This document shows positions 53,417 to 62,934 of a stretch of DNA of 64,000 bases, one piece after another (position 1 is the stretch's first letter; every line of letters starts with the position of its first letter). A program made the position numbers and the translations under genes. This stretch comes from Acidobacteriota bacterium (GTDB lineage Bacteria; Acidobacteriota; JAAYUB01): the NCBI GenBank assembly GCA_018001935.1, contig JAGNHB010000029.1:1-64000 (forward strand), read 5' to 3'. The notes below the pieces were generated by a model. The model had not been told where the DNA came from. It ran no database searches and was given only the letters and a program-made list of their open reading frames with translations.

Positions 53417-54595
53417 TTACGTCACCCTCACCAGCAGCGCCTTGAGATACTCCGTCTCCGGGTGGAAGACGTTCACGGGGTGGTCCATGGGCTGGGCGAG
53501 TTTCCGGAGGATCTGCACGTTGCGCCCGGCATCCACGGCGGCGGCGAAGACGATCTTCTGAAAGGTGGCCGCGTCCACGTGGGCCGAGCACGAGCAGGTC
53601 AGCAGCCAGCCTCCCGGGTTGAGCGTCTTCATGGCGTGGAGGTTGACGTCCTTGTAGCCGTGAAAGGCCGCCTGGGCGGCGCTCTGGCGCTTGGCGAAGG
53701 CCGGCGGGTCCAGGACCACGAGGTCGTACTTCTCCCCCGGTTTTCGGAGCAGTTCCATCACGTTGGCCCGCACGAAGCCGTGCTTGCCGTCGTCGAGGCC
53801 GTTCAGCCGGAAGTTGGCGCGGGCCGCCTCCAGCGCCGGGGCCGAGGTGTCCACGGTCACCGTGCGGGTGGCGCCCCCGAGGGCGGCGGCCACGGAGAAG
53901 GCCCCCGTGTACCCGAAGCAGTTCAGCACCGTGCGGTCCCGGGCGACGTCGCGGACCAGACGGCGGTTGTCGCGCTGGTCCAGGAAGAAACCGGTCTTCT
54001 GGCCACCGGCAACGTCCACCGTGAAACGGATGCCGTCTTCCTCCACGCCCACGCCCCCGGCGGGAAGCTCGCCCCGGAGCGCCCCCGTGGCCGGCTCGAG
54101 ACCCTCCTCGGCCCGGGAAGGCCCCTCGCTCCGCTCGTAGATGAACGCCGGCTTCATCATGACGGAAACGATCTCGGCCAGGTCCTGGCGGAAGGGCTCC
54201 AGCCCGAGCGCCTGAAGCTGGATCACGATGCCGCCGTCGTAGCGGTCGATGACGAGGCCGGGGAGGAAGTCCCCCTCCCCGTGGCAGACGCGGTAGGCGT
54301 TGGTGCCGTGGCCGGCGAAGAGCTTCTGTCGGAGGGACCAGGCCCGGAAAATCCTGTCCCAGAAAAAGTTGCTGTCGATGGGGGCGGGGGTGAAAGAGAG
54401 GACCCGAACGGCGATGGAGGTCTTCTCGTTGTAGTACCCCGTCCCCATGAACTTGTGGTCCGCGGCGTAGAGGTCCACGATCCCCCCGTGCCGGACGCCG
54501 GGGTCCGCCTTGAGGATCGCCCCGGAAAAGACCCAGTGGTGATGGGCCAAAAGCGGTTTTTCCTTGCCGGGCTTGAGGTAGATCTTCGGGTGCAT
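53417..54595 (-). CDS. rlmI: Class I SAM-dependent rRNA methyltransferase, RlmI-like
   Basis: 392 residues. PUA-type N-terminus (KPGKEKPLLAHHHWVFSGAI), an EEHD-type middle domain, then a Rossmann methyltransferase: VLNCFGYTGAFSVAAALGGA (SAM loop), DLVVLDPPAFAKRQ (NPPY-type), and catalytic Cys region LLTCSCSAHV. It probably methylates 23S rRNA cytosine (C1962 in E. coli numbering). The ATG at 54595 lies 4 nt after the esterase stop codon, so the two genes form an operon. The open frame upstream runs inside the esterase gene and is not used. The stop TAA abuts a GGCTGTAGG repeat tract. Confidence 0.9.
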   Translation of the reverse strand: MHPKIYLKPGKEKPLLAHHHWVFSGAILKADPGVRHGGIVDLYAADHKFMGTGYYNEKTSIAVRVLSFTPAPIDSNFFWDRIFRAWSLRQKLFAGHGTNAYRVCHGEGDFLPGLVIDRYDGGIVIQLQALGLEPFRQDLAEIVSVMMKPAFIYERSEGPSRAEEGLEPATGALRGELPAGGVGVEEDGIRFTVDVAGGQKTGFFLDQRDNRRLVRDVARDRTVLNCFGYTGAFSVAAALGGATRTVTVDTSAPALEAARANFRLNGLDDGKHGFVRANVMELLRKPGEKYDLVVLDPPAFAKRQSAAQAAFHGYKDVNLHAMKTLNPGGWLLTCSCSAHVDAATFQKIVFAAAVDAGRNVQILRKLAQPMDHPVNVFHPETEYLKALLVRVT

Positions 54596-54599
54596 GGTC

Positions 54600-55859
54600 T
54601 CACCGCCGCGGGGGGGCCAGCGCCATGAGGGCCTGGGGGAAGGCGGCCTGCCAGCAGTTGTAGTCGTGCCCCCCCGCGAACTCGTGGTAATCGGCCCGGT
54701 ATCCTTTGGCCCGCAGGACGTTTCGGAGGTGCCGGGTGGCGCCCAGCACCGTCGGGTCGTCCTCCCGGAGCCGCCAGCGGTCCAGCCGGCCCGCCTCCAG
54801 CCGGAAACGGACCGGGAGCCGGTCCGCCATGGCCAGCAGTTGGGCAAGCCACTCGTGGTCCCGGGGGTACTCGGGGCTCCACCAGAAGGACCCGGACTGG
54901 GCCAGGACGTTCCCGAAAACCGTGGGGTAGGTGACGGCGGTGAAGGCCGCGGCAAGCCCCCCGTGACTGGGCCCGCAGAGGATGTTGCCCGAGGGGTCGC
55001 CCCCGGCCCGGTACCGGTTGGCCGCCCACGGGAACAGTTCCATCGCGAGGAAGTCGGCGAAGGGTACGTGGCACGCGAACTCCCGGTTCCGCGTGGCCTG
55101 GTCCAGGGCGTCCACGAAGAGCGTCACCAGGGGGCGGACCTTTCCCCCGGCGAAAAGGTTGTCCAGGATCGTGGGGGCGGCCAGGGCGGAGACGTAGGTC
55201 ATGCCGTCCAAAACCACCAGCAGGCCCGGGGGGTCCCCGTCCGGGCGCAACCCGGGCGGGAGGTGGGCCCAAACCCGGCGCTCGTTCCCCAGTCGCTCCG
55301 AGTGGACACGGTGCAGCTCGAGGGCCCCCGTTGCAGCCGGGGGGGGCGTCGCGGCCCAGAGGAGCGGGGGGGCCTGGGGGAGTTCGATCACCGAGAGAAT
55401 TCTCCCTGCGAAGCCCGACTCGGTGTCCGCCGGGAAGATCATCTTCCGGGGGTTGAGGGGGTCGAAATCCCAGGTGGAGGTCCGGGTGCGGAGGTCCTCC
55501 ACGTGGAGCATGGGGACAAGGGGGTCGTTCGGCGACAGTTGGTAGGTGGCCCGCGCGTCGGCCGGGAGGCGCCAGGTGCGGTACCAGACGTCCGTGTCGG
55601 GCAGGTTGCGCATCTGGCCGCACACCGGGTCGTGACCCGTGAAGGAGGAGGCTACCACGACGTTGCGGGTCCCGGGCTTGCCGCGGTGGAGGAAGGTGAC
55701 CCAGTGGTGGTCGCAGTCACCGGGGATGGACTCGATCAGGGGCGTGCCCGACGACGCCACTTTCTCCCAGAAATCGGCGAGTGCGCCGGGCTTGCCCTGC
55801 TTGAGCTGCGCAACCAGCCTTGACAGGCGCTGGCTGATGAGGTGGTCCCGAGGTTCCAT
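54600..55859 (-). CDS. Enterochelin-esterase-like (Fes-type) alpha/beta hydrolase
   Basis: 419 residues, no clear signal peptide. The N-terminal ~170 residues match the Fes N-terminal beta domain (VTFLHRGKPGTRNVVVASSF, DVWYRTWRLPADARATYQLS). The C-terminal esterase D-type domain shows LLVVLDGMTYVS, the nucleophile elbow GPSHGGLAAAFTAVTYP, and the catalytic His in FAGGHDYNCWQAAFPQAL. It is likely to hydrolyse siderophore or other esters. No siderophore synthesis or uptake genes are nearby, so the substrate is open. GGGAG sits 6 nt upstream of the ATG. First gene of an operon with the rlmI-like gene. Confidence 0.88.
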   Translation of the reverse strand: MEPRDHLISQRLSRLVAQLKQGKPGALADFWEKVASSGTPLIESIPGDCDHHWVTFLHRGKPGTRNVVVASSFTGHDPVCGQMRNLPDTDVWYRTWRLPADARATYQLSPNDPLVPMLHVEDLRTRTSTWDFDPLNPRKMIFPADTESGFAGRILSVIELPQAPPLLWAATPPPAATGALELHRVHSERLGNERRVWAHLPPGLRPDGDPPGLLVVLDGMTYVSALAAPTILDNLFAGGKVRPLVTLFVDALDQATRNREFACHVPFADFLAMELFPWAANRYRAGGDPSGNILCGPSHGGLAAAFTAVTYPTVFGNVLAQSGSFWWSPEYPRDHEWLAQLLAMADRLPVRFRLEAGRLDRWRLREDDPTVLGATRHLRNVLRAKGYRADYHEFAGGHDYNCWQAAFPQALMALAPPRR

Positions 55860-55891
55860 GAGCGGCTCCCGTGCCGGTCTCTTTAGCCCAC

Positions 55892-55918
55892 ATTCTACCG
55901 CAAATTGATCAGTCTCAA
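55892..55918 (-). promoter_or_regulatory. Possible promoter of the esterase-rlmI operon
   Basis: Minus strand TTGAGA (plus 55913-55918) and TAGAAT (plus 55892-55897) with a short 15 bp spacer, 33 nt before the start codon. Confidence 0.35.
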
Positions 55919-55946
55919 CCCCATGAAAATGCAGCCCGGAGAAAAA

Positions 55947-56102
55947 TGACGCCCCCGCAAAAAGTCATTTATGCCCGCGAATCACGCGAATGAACGCGAA
56001 TCAGAAATCAACAATCAATAGATATTATTCGTGTTATAAATTCGCGTATATTCGGGTTATTCGCGGAAAGTCTCCCTTTCGCGACTTTTTGCGGGGTCAT
56101 CA
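55947..56102. mobile_element. MITE-like 156 bp element, copy 2
   Basis: Same length and nearly the same sequence as the copy at 22072-22227, with TGACGCCCCCGCAAAAAGTC at the left and GACTTTTTGCGGGGTCATCA at the right. It sits between divergent genes, 88 nt upstream of the esterase start on one side and 128 nt upstream of the helicase start on the other. The only other content of this 371 bp gap is the possible esterase promoter. Confidence 0.78.
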
Positions 56103-56230
56103 AAAGTCGCCAGTTGGAGATTCCCCGCGAATAGCGCCGATTGACACGAGGAACGAATACAAAAAGGCTTGCAGCGACCGCGCAGAAAGGCTAACCTTTG
56201 CCCTTCGAATTGACCCTGGAGGGACCCCGG

Positions 56231-59155
56231 ATGAAGAAAATCGAGATTCGCGACCGCCGGGCGGTGACGCAGTTGATCAACCGGCAGAAGGAAAGCAATT
56301 ACGCGGGCTGGATCCGCGGGCTGTCGGCGTTCAACAACGGGCTGGTGGAGGCGCTCACCCTGGAGCGGGACCGGGTCACTTTCCTGGTGACGGACCGGTT
56401 CAGGGACTTCCGGCCCGTCCTGGACCTCTCGGACCCCGGCGCCCCCCGCCACGCCTGTGACTGCGGTTCCTACCTGAAGTGCTGCCACCACGTCGTGGCC
56501 GCCTTCATTCACCTCGAGCGGCTTGCCGCGGATGCCCCCCCGGCCGCCGACGCCGTGGCGCCGTACACCCGGGGGGAAATGCTCGAGCGCGTCCTGGAGG
56601 AACGGCGGGAGCGGGCCCGGACGGAGCCCTTCCGCCTTCAGGAAGGCCCCAGCATCTACGGCCCGCACGAGGTGGTCACGGGCCGGCACAAGCGATACGA
56701 GATCACCATCCGCGACTTCGACCGGATGCAGTGGTACTGTTCGTGCCCCGATTTCCGCCTGAACAAGCTGGGGACCTGCAAGCACCTCATGTTCGCCCAC
56801 GCGAAACTGCACAGCGCCTACCGCGGGGCGTCCGAAAGCGAGAAAGCCGTCTACCCTTACTTCGAGATATTCTGCGACCCGCTCCAGGATTACAAAATCT
56901 CCTTTTTTTACAAGGGGATGACTGAGGGGCCGGCCATCGCCGACGCCTGCTTCCACGGGGAGACGCCCCTGGCCCCGACGCGCTACCGCAGCTTTCTCCA
57001 GGACCTCGAGGCCTTCGCCGAGCGGCGGGACGTGGTGGTTCGCCCCGAGGTGATCGACACCATCGAGGAACACTGCGAGCGACAGTTGCTCCGCCGGCTG
57101 GAGGAGCAGCACGTCCCCGACCTCTCCTGGCTCCGGGCGGACCTTTACGAGTACCAGCGGCAGGGGATCCGTTTCGCGGCCTTCCGGAAGGGATCGGTCA
57201 TCGCCGACGACATGGGCCTCGGGAAGACGCTGCAGGCCATGGCCGCAGCCTGCCTGAAGCGGGAGATCTTCGACTTCCGCCGGGCGCTGGTCGTTTGCCC
57301 GGCGTCCCTGAAGGAGCAGTGGAGGAAGGAGATCGAGAAGTTCACGGGGGAGTCCGCCGTGGTGGCGGCCGGGGGAAAGGACGCGAGACGGAGGCTCTAC
57401 GAGGCCCCCGAGCCTTTCTTCGTCATCGCGAACTACGAGACGGTCCTCCGGGACGTCACCGCCCTGGCGGCATGCCCGCCCGACCTGGTCATCCTGGACG
57501 AGGCCCAGCGGATCAAGAACTACGAGACCAAGACGGCGGAGGCGGTGAAGTCGATCCCGCGGAAACACGCCATCGTCATCACGGGCACCCCCCTGGAGAA
57601 CAAGCTCATCGACCTCTACTCCATCATGGGTTTCGTGGACCCGAAGCTCCTCGCCCCGTTGTGGGAGTTCTCGCTGAACCACTGCATCTTCGACAAGGAA
57701 AAAAAGAACCGCGTGACGGGTTACTTCAACCTCCAGGCCTTGAAGGACAAGCTGAAGGACACCGTGATCCGCAGGGAGAAACGGGAGGTCCTCAGCCAGC
57801 TTCCCCCGATCCGCGAGTTGAACGTGCCGGTGACCCTCAGCGCGGAACAGGCGGAGGTCCACGCCGGTTTCGCCCGGTCCGTCAGCGGCATTCTTCGGAA
57901 GAAGCACCTGACCCTGGTGGACCTGCAACGCATCCAGAAATTGCTCCTGATGATGCGGATGACCTGCGACTCCACCTACCTGGTGGACGGGAAATCCAAT
58001 TTCTCCCCGAAACTGGACGAACTGGAGTCCATCCTCGCGGAGAAGCTCGACCTGGTCAACAACCGGCGGAAAGTGCTGATCTTCTCCGAGTGGAAAGACA
58101 TGCTCACCCTCATCAGTCACCGGCTGGCCCGGCTGAACCTGGGCCACGTGATCCTGACGGGGGACGTGCCGGTGGAGAAGCGGGGCGCCCTCATCGCCGA
58201 ATTCGAGAGCAACCCCGAGTGCCGCGTGTTCCTGTCGACCGAGGCGGGCGGGGCCGGGCTCAACCTCCAGGTGGCGGACACGGTGATCAACTTCGACCTT
58301 CCCTGGAACCCGGCAAAAAAGAACCAGCGGATCGGCCGGATCGACCGCCTGGGTCAGAAGGCGGACAGCCTCCTGGTCATCAGCCTCGTGGCGCTCAACT
58401 CCGTCGAGGCCCGGATCGCCGACGGCATCGGCCTCAAACAGGAACTGTTCGACGCTGTCCTCAAGGAGTGCGCGACCGAGGACGTCGTGAACTTCGCCCA
58501 GAAGGGGAAGGCGACGTTCTTCACGCAGATGCGTGACCTGCTGGCCGGGTTGGAGCAAGCGGAGAGTCCGGCCGACGGGGCGGAGGAGACCGACCCCTCC
58601 CCGGTTCCCTCGTTCGAGGCCGAGCCGGACACCGAAGCCGACGAGACCGGGGCCCTGCTCGGGCCGGAGCAAGCCGAATCGGGCGCCGCGGCGGGGGAGG
58701 GGGGCCTGCTCTCGGGTGCGGACGCCATCGCCGTCCCGGAGCTTCTCCCGCTTCCCGCCGAAGGGCCCCTTCCCGCACCGGCGGAGGTCGCCCCGGCCGG
58801 GTGGCCGGAACCGGTGACCTCCGGGGAGAGGGCCGGGGATCAGACGCGGGACCGGCGGGAAGACGCCCTGACGGCCCGGCCCGAAACCGGGGTCGGGCCC
58901 GGGCCGGGGCCCGAGGCCGGCACGGAACCGGGGAGAGGGACGGGCGCACTGCCCCCGTCCGGGGAGCGGGCGCGGGGGCTGCCCCCGGTTTCCGCCGAGG
59001 CGCTGGAACAGACCCTCAACCAGGGGCTCTCGTTCCTCAGCGGCGTCCTGCAGATGGCGACCGGCCAGGCCCTGGCGATGGAAGGGCAATCCATCAGCGT
59101 CGACCGCGCCACCGGCGAGGTGACCTTGAAGTTCCGCCTGCCGGGGTTCAATTGA
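56231..59155 (+). CDS. SNF2-family helicase with two SWIM zinc fingers
   Basis: 974 residues. SWIM 1 (about 75-95, CDCGSYLKCCHHVVAAF) and SWIM 2 (about 168-195, CSCPDFRLNKLGTCKHLMFA). SNF2 ATPase: motif I DDMGLGKT (about 327), motif II DEAQ (about 423), ITGTPLENKLIDLYS, motif V VFLSTEAGGAGLNLQ, motif VI NQRIGRIDRLGQK (about 698). Residues about 780-910 are a low-complexity acidic, Pro/Glu/Gly-rich linker, then a short conserved-looking helix (EALEQTLNQGLSFLSGVLQM) and a beta-rich C-terminus. It is a DNA-dependent ATPase that probably remodels protein-DNA complexes. ATG at 56231 follows GGAGGG; an in-frame TTG lies 33 nt upstream. Confidence 0.92.
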   Translation: MKKIEIRDRRAVTQLINRQKESNYAGWIRGLSAFNNGLVEALTLERDRVTFLVTDRFRDFRPVLDLSDPGAPRHACDCGSYLKCCHHVVAAFIHLERLAADAPPAADAVAPYTRGEMLERVLEERRERARTEPFRLQEGPSIYGPHEVVTGRHKRYEITIRDFDRMQWYCSCPDFRLNKLGTCKHLMFAHAKLHSAYRGASESEKAVYPYFEIFCDPLQDYKISFFYKGMTEGPAIADACFHGETPLAPTRYRSFLQDLEAFAERRDVVVRPEVIDTIEEHCERQLLRRLEEQHVPDLSWLRADLYEYQRQGIRFAAFRKGSVIADDMGLGKTLQAMAAACLKREIFDFRRALVVCPASLKEQWRKEIEKFTGESAVVAAGGKDARRRLYEAPEPFFVIANYETVLRDVTALAACPPDLVILDEAQRIKNYETKTAEAVKSIPRKHAIVITGTPLENKLIDLYSIMGFVDPKLLAPLWEFSLNHCIFDKEKKNRVTGYFNLQALKDKLKDTVIRREKREVLSQLPPIRELNVPVTLSAEQAEVHAGFARSVSGILRKKHLTLVDLQRIQKLLLMMRMTCDSTYLVDGKSNFSPKLDELESILAEKLDLVNNRRKVLIFSEWKDMLTLISHRLARLNLGHVILTGDVPVEKRGALIAEFESNPECRVFLSTEAGGAGLNLQVADTVINFDLPWNPAKKNQRIGRIDRLGQKADSLLVISLVALNSVEARIADGIGLKQELFDAVLKECATEDVVNFAQKGKATFFTQMRDLLAGLEQAESPADGAEETDPSPVPSFEAEPDTEADETGALLGPEQAESGAAAGEGGLLSGADAIAVPELLPLPAEGPLPAPAEVAPAGWPEPVTSGERAGDQTRDRREDALTARPETGVGPGPGPEAGTEPGRGTGALPPSGERARGLPPVSAEALEQTLNQGLSFLSGVLQMATGQALAMEGQSISVDRATGEVTLKFRLPGFN

Positions 59156-59417
59156 CGGGTCTTGACCACCAAACACCTGAAATATGGGGATGAATCAGGT
59201 CGCGTGGAAAGCCCGATCAACCGGAGATCAAACCACGAAATACACGGAATACACGGAAATTGAACCACGAACCACACGAACGAGGAGTTCAGAGTTCAGA
59301 ATCCAGAATTCAGAATTCAGAATTCAGAAAAGATGCGTTCGGGGAGAAGGCATTTTCTCTCACAGAGGCCCTGAGGCACGGAGAAATCCAAATCGTATTT
59401 AATAGTATAAACAATTC
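59156..59417. repeat. Gap part 1: ACACGGAAT tract, CAGAATTCAGAATTC tract, CACAGAGGC left arm
   Basis: 59235-59280 has ACCACGAAATACACGGAATA units (9-nt period). 59287-59326 has CAGAATTCAGAATTC units. 59355-59384 is CTCTCACAGAGGCCCTGAGG, mirrored at 59589-59615 on the other side of the MITE-like copy. AAATCCAAATCGTATTT (59385 onward) repeats the phrase at 37826. No gene seen. Confidence 0.65.
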
Positions 59418-59574
59418 TGACACCCCCGCAAAAAGTCGCATTTTGCCCGCGAATCACGCGAATAAACGCGAATCAAAATTCAAAAACTGCTAGATATTAT
59501 TCGTGTTATAAATTCGCGTATATTCGTGTTATTCGCGGGAAATCTCCCTTTCGCGACTTTTTGCGGGCTCATCA
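59418..59574. mobile_element. MITE-like 157 bp element, copy 3 (nested)
   Basis: Ends TGACACCCCCGCAAAAAGTC and GACTTTTTGCGGGCTCATCA. The interior CGCGAAT/ATTCGCG palindrome is as in the copies at 22072 and 55947, with a few substitutions and one extra base. It lies between the two arms of a CACAGAGGC inverted pair (59355-59384 and 59589-59615), that is, nested in another repeat. Confidence 0.75.
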
Positions 59575-59875
59575 ATCCTTATGATTTTTCTCCGTGCCTC
59601 CGCGCCTCTGTGAGAGCCATTCCGGAGGCTCTCTCCCCGAGGTGCGACGACCCGGTGAAGGCGACCTTGCGCGCCCCTCGGCCGCATCCCTGGCGATCCG
59701 GTTTTCTTGGCGGTCTTTGCGCCTTGGCGAGATCCGGATCCGGGTCGTCTCTCGCCAAGGCGCCAAGCGCGCAAAAGGTATCTTTATCCCAAAGGAATAA
59801 AAGATGTTAGCAAGCGAATGTCCCCCCGGCAGGGGGTACTTCCGCCGGTTGCGGGTCGTTTGGAGACCCTTGGGC
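59575..59875. repeat. Gap part 2: CACAGAGGC right arm and CGCCAAGG hairpin
   Basis: 59589-59615 (TCCGTGCCTCCGCGCCTCTG) is the right arm of the nested pair. 59704-59777 is an inverted pair (TCTTTGCGCCTTGGCGAGAT and TCTCGCCAAGGCGCCAAGCG) around GATCCGGATCCG, related to the hairpin at 22565-22642. No gene seen before the S46 peptidase stop codon. Confidence 0.65.
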
Positions 59876-62056
59876 TCACTCCGCCGGCGCGCCGTGCGGG
59901 GCCGGGAGGAGTTCGCGGAGGAGGGTCTCCGCACCGGCCAGGCGGTCGAGGAGGAACAGGATGTAGCGGGCGTCCACGCAGACCGCGCGCGAGGCCGCGT
60001 CGTCGTGGAGCCAGTCGGAGGCGATCGCCTCGTAGAGGCCGTCGAAGACCAGCCCGACAAGGCGTCCCTCCCCGTCGAGGACAGGGCTCCCGGAGTTGCC
60101 GGCCGACAGGTCGGCGTCGCAGACGTAGTTGACGGGGACTTCGCCGGTGGCGGGGTCCGCCCACGGGGCGAGGTCGCGTTGTCGGGCCAGGTCCCGGAGA
60201 CGCCCGGGGAGCGGGCCGGGGTATGCCCCGTCGTCACGGGCCAGGGCGCCGGCCAGCGTGGTGTTCCAGGTCCCGGCCGCTTTTCCCGCTTCGAGCGCCC
60301 GGACCCTCCCCAGGGACACCCGCACGGTCCCATTGGCGTCGGGGGCGGACCGGGCTCCCCCGTCGCGGCCGACGTCGAGGGCCCGCTCCCGGAGTCGCGA
60401 CAGTTCGTCCCGGTAGGGCCGCTCCCGGGACAGCATCGGGCCGATGTCCCTCCGCAGGGCGCGGTGGAAGCGCAACAGGGGATCACGGTCCTGCCGGGAG
60501 CGGTAGTAGCCCGGGTCCATCAACCGGGCCCGCTCGGCGGGGTCCAGCAACCGTGAGCCGTCGATGAGGACCTCCGCCAGGGTGTCGGCGGCGGCTTCCC
60601 CCGCCCCCGGTTTCACCTCCTCCAGGGCACGCAGGACGGCCGGTGGGCGGCAGGGTTCCGGCAGGCGGGCCAGGCGCCGGATGAACAGGGACAGCAGCTG
60701 CCGGTCGGCCTCCGGGCTCATCCCCCAGCAGGGGCTCTTCAGGCGGCCGGCCAGGGCCTTGAGCGCTCCCGCCCGGAAGTCCGGCGAGCGGGCCTCGTCG
60801 GGGAGGTCCCGCTCGTGGTGATAACGGTTCAGGGTGTCGGCCGCGCGGAAAGCGTCGCAGGACCAGACCAGGAAACCCAGGAGCAGGTCCCGCTCGGCGG
60901 CCCCCGCGAGGCGTTCCAGGAGTCTGGATTGGGCGTCCAGCAGCCTCCGGAGCGCGACCGGGCCGTCCACCCCCTCTCCCAGGGCCTGCCGGTTTTCGCG
61001 GGCGCGGAGGCGGGCGGGAAGGTCCCGGGACTGCATCCCCTCGAGAAGCCCCCGGGCCTGGTCGAGGAGGTTGGCGACCTGCCGGGCCCGGCCGGCCAGG
61101 CGCTCCCGCGTCTCCGGGGAGGCTTCCGCCTGCCCGAGGGCCTCGAGCATCTCCCGGAAAAGGGCGACCCGCAACGGGAGGGTGCGCCGCAGGGCGAACT
61201 CGGCGTCGGCGCTGGTCCGGGCCCGGCTCGTGACCCCGGGATACCCGATCACGGCCTGGAAGTCCCCGGGCCCCACGCCCCGGGGGGACAACGGGAGGAA
61301 GTCCGCGGACGGCCAGGGGACGTTGGCGGGGCCGTGCGGGGCAGGCCGCCCGCGGGGGTCCCCCCAGGCCCGGACCAGGGCGAAATCGGCGGCGAAGCGG
61401 GGCATCCGCCAGTTGTCCTCCTCCCCGCCCAGGTCAGCCACGGAACGGGGCGGCGCGTAGACGAGACGGACGTCCGACAGCCTCTGCACCGTGACGCGGT
61501 ACCAGGTGCGGTGCTCCCCGCCGGGGACGACGCGGCACTCCTCCCCTTCCCGGGCCCGGCACTCGCGGACCAGCCGACCCAGGGCCTCCTGTTCCCGCTC
61601 GCGGAGACGGTCGGGCGTCAGGCCGGCGCGGAACACGCCGCGGACGCGGTCGGTCACGTCCTCGATTCCCGTGGTGAGCTCGATCTCCAGGCCGGGGAGC
61701 GGAAGTTCCTCCCCGGGGGAGCCCGCGAGAAAACCCTGGGCGGCGGAGAACCCCCCGGCGGCCTCGAGACACGGAAGGAGGGACTGGATGACGTGGTAGT
61801 TGGTGAGGACGAGCCCTCCCGGGGAGACGAAGGCCCCCGTCCCGCCCGTGCTGGTCCGGCCGACGGCCCGGCACAGGCGACCCGGCGCGCCGTCGGCGAA
61901 GAAGTCGGCGGGTTCGAGGCGGCAACCTTTCGCGGAGAGGGCGTCCGCGGTGACCTGCCAGGGGAGCCACAGGCCTTCGGCGGCGGGGACGCAGGCCACG
62001 CCGGCGGCCAGTATCCCGAAGAGGGCAACCCGTCTGGTTACGGAAGCGGTCCTCAT
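59876..62056 (-). CDS. S46-family dipeptidyl peptidase (DPP7/DPP11-like)
   Basis: 726 residues, close to the usual 700-720. Signal peptide about 1-26. Chymotrypsin-like triad: His in LVLTNYHVIQS (about 88), Asp in FAADFALVRAW (about 223), Ser in SAGNSGSPVLDGEGRLVGLV (about 653). The long helical domain inserted between Asp and Ser is typical of S46. It removes N-terminal dipeptides from peptides in the periplasm, pointing to peptide use as a nutrient. DPP7 and DPP11 differ at a specificity position that I could not assign. The ATG at 62056 is used; a TTG-rich repeat gap lies downstream. Confidence 0.92.
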   Translation of the reverse strand: MRTASVTRRVALFGILAAGVACVPAAEGLWLPWQVTADALSAKGCRLEPADFFADGAPGRLCRAVGRTSTGGTGAFVSPGGLVLTNYHVIQSLLPCLEAAGGFSAAQGFLAGSPGEELPLPGLEIELTTGIEDVTDRVRGVFRAGLTPDRLREREQEALGRLVRECRAREGEECRVVPGGEHRTWYRVTVQRLSDVRLVYAPPRSVADLGGEEDNWRMPRFAADFALVRAWGDPRGRPAPHGPANVPWPSADFLPLSPRGVGPGDFQAVIGYPGVTSRARTSADAEFALRRTLPLRVALFREMLEALGQAEASPETRERLAGRARQVANLLDQARGLLEGMQSRDLPARLRARENRQALGEGVDGPVALRRLLDAQSRLLERLAGAAERDLLLGFLVWSCDAFRAADTLNRYHHERDLPDEARSPDFRAGALKALAGRLKSPCWGMSPEADRQLLSLFIRRLARLPEPCRPPAVLRALEEVKPGAGEAAADTLAEVLIDGSRLLDPAERARLMDPGYYRSRQDRDPLLRFHRALRRDIGPMLSRERPYRDELSRLRERALDVGRDGGARSAPDANGTVRVSLGRVRALEAGKAAGTWNTTLAGALARDDGAYPGPLPGRLRDLARQRDLAPWADPATGEVPVNYVCDADLSAGNSGSPVLDGEGRLVGLVFDGLYEAIASDWLHDDAASRAVCVDARYILFLLDRLAGAETLLRELLPAPHGAPAE

Positions 62057-62137
62057 GCTGTTTCCCCACGTCGGCCCGGGCCGGGTCGACCCGTCTGATT
62101 GTAAAGGTAACCCGGGCGGGCGTAAAGGGGTTTCACC

Positions 62138-62166
62138 TTGACAAACCGGCCCGATGGGCGGACAAT
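62138..62166 (+). promoter_or_regulatory. Putative promoter of pyrH
   Basis: TTGACA (62138-62143), a perfect -35, and GACAAT (62161-62166), spacer 17 bp, 51 nt before the ATG. Confidence 0.6.
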
Positions 62167-62217
62167 TCAGTCGGGATACACGAGTTGCGAGCGCTTTGCG
62201 GTACGGAGGTCGTGCGG

Positions 62218-62934
62218 ATGTCGAAACTGCCGGGTTACGGGCGAGTCCTGCTGAAAGTGAGCGGGGAGGCCCTCCAGGGGAAGACCACCGAACCCTTCGA
62301 CCCCGAATTCCTGGACTATCTCGGGAACGAGATCTCCGAGGTCGCCGAACTGGGGTACGAGGTGGGGATCGTCGTGGGCGGGGGAAACATCTTCCGCGGG
62401 CTTTCCGGGAAGGATTTCGGGGTGGAGCGGGTGACGGGGGACTACATGGGGATGCTGGCCACCCTGATCAACTGCCTGGCCATCTCCGAGGCGCTCAATC
62501 GGAAGGGCTGCAAGACGAGGGTCCTCTCCCCGTTTTTCCTCCCCCAGGTCTCGGACGCCGTGTCCTGGGTCAATGCGCGCCAGGCCCTCGAGGAGGGCTT
62601 CGTGGTCCTCTTCGCCGGCGGCACGGGGAACCCCTTCTTCACCACCGACTCCGCCGCGGTCCTTCGGGCCCTGGAAGCGGGTTGCCGCGTGGTCCTCAAG
62701 GCCACCAAGGTGAACGGCGTCTACGACAAGGACCCCTCCATGAACCCGGACGCCGTCTTCATGCCGCGGCTGACGTACGACGAGGCGCTCTCCCGCAACC
62801 TCGGGGTCATGGACGCCACGGCGTTCTCCCTCTGCCGGGAGCACCACCTCCCCATCGTGGTCTTCAACATTTTCGAGCCGGGGAACATCCGCAGGGCGGT
62901 GATGGGCGAGCGCGTGGGGTCGCTGGTCAATTGA
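62218..62934 (+). CDS. pyrH: UMP kinase
   Basis: 238 residues, normal for the bacterial hexameric UMP kinase. N-terminal VLLKVSGEALQG (phosphate binding), GIVVGGGNIFRG, RVTGDYMGMLATLINCLAI, FAGGTGNPFFTTDSAAVLRA and ATKVNGVYDKDP are all diagnostic of PyrH. It phosphorylates UMP to UDP in pyrimidine synthesis. The usual neighbours (tsf, frr) are not in view; a Ser/Thr kinase follows. GGAGG lies 8 nt before the ATG. The TGA stop runs straight into a GGCTGAAGG repeat tract. Confidence 0.97.
   Translation: MSKLPGYGRVLLKVSGEALQGKTTEPFDPEFLDYLGNEISEVAELGYEVGIVVGGGNIFRGLSGKDFGVERVTGDYMGMLATLINCLAISEALNRKGCKTRVLSPFFLPQVSDAVSWVNARQALEEGFVVLFAGGTGNPFFTTDSAAVLRALEAGCRVVLKATKVNGVYDKDPSMNPDAVFMPRLTYDEALSRNLGVMDATAFSLCREHHLPIVVFNIFEPGNIRRAVMGERVGSLVN

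Noticed and set aside
53235-53561. Frame with MPIAIAIPIP-like repeats
   Set aside because: Product of a 6-nt DNA array lying between two repeat arms, not a repeat protein gene.
56057-59176. 1039-codon minus-strand open frame
   Set aside because: Antisense to the SWIM-SNF2 helicase and reads into the MITE-like element.
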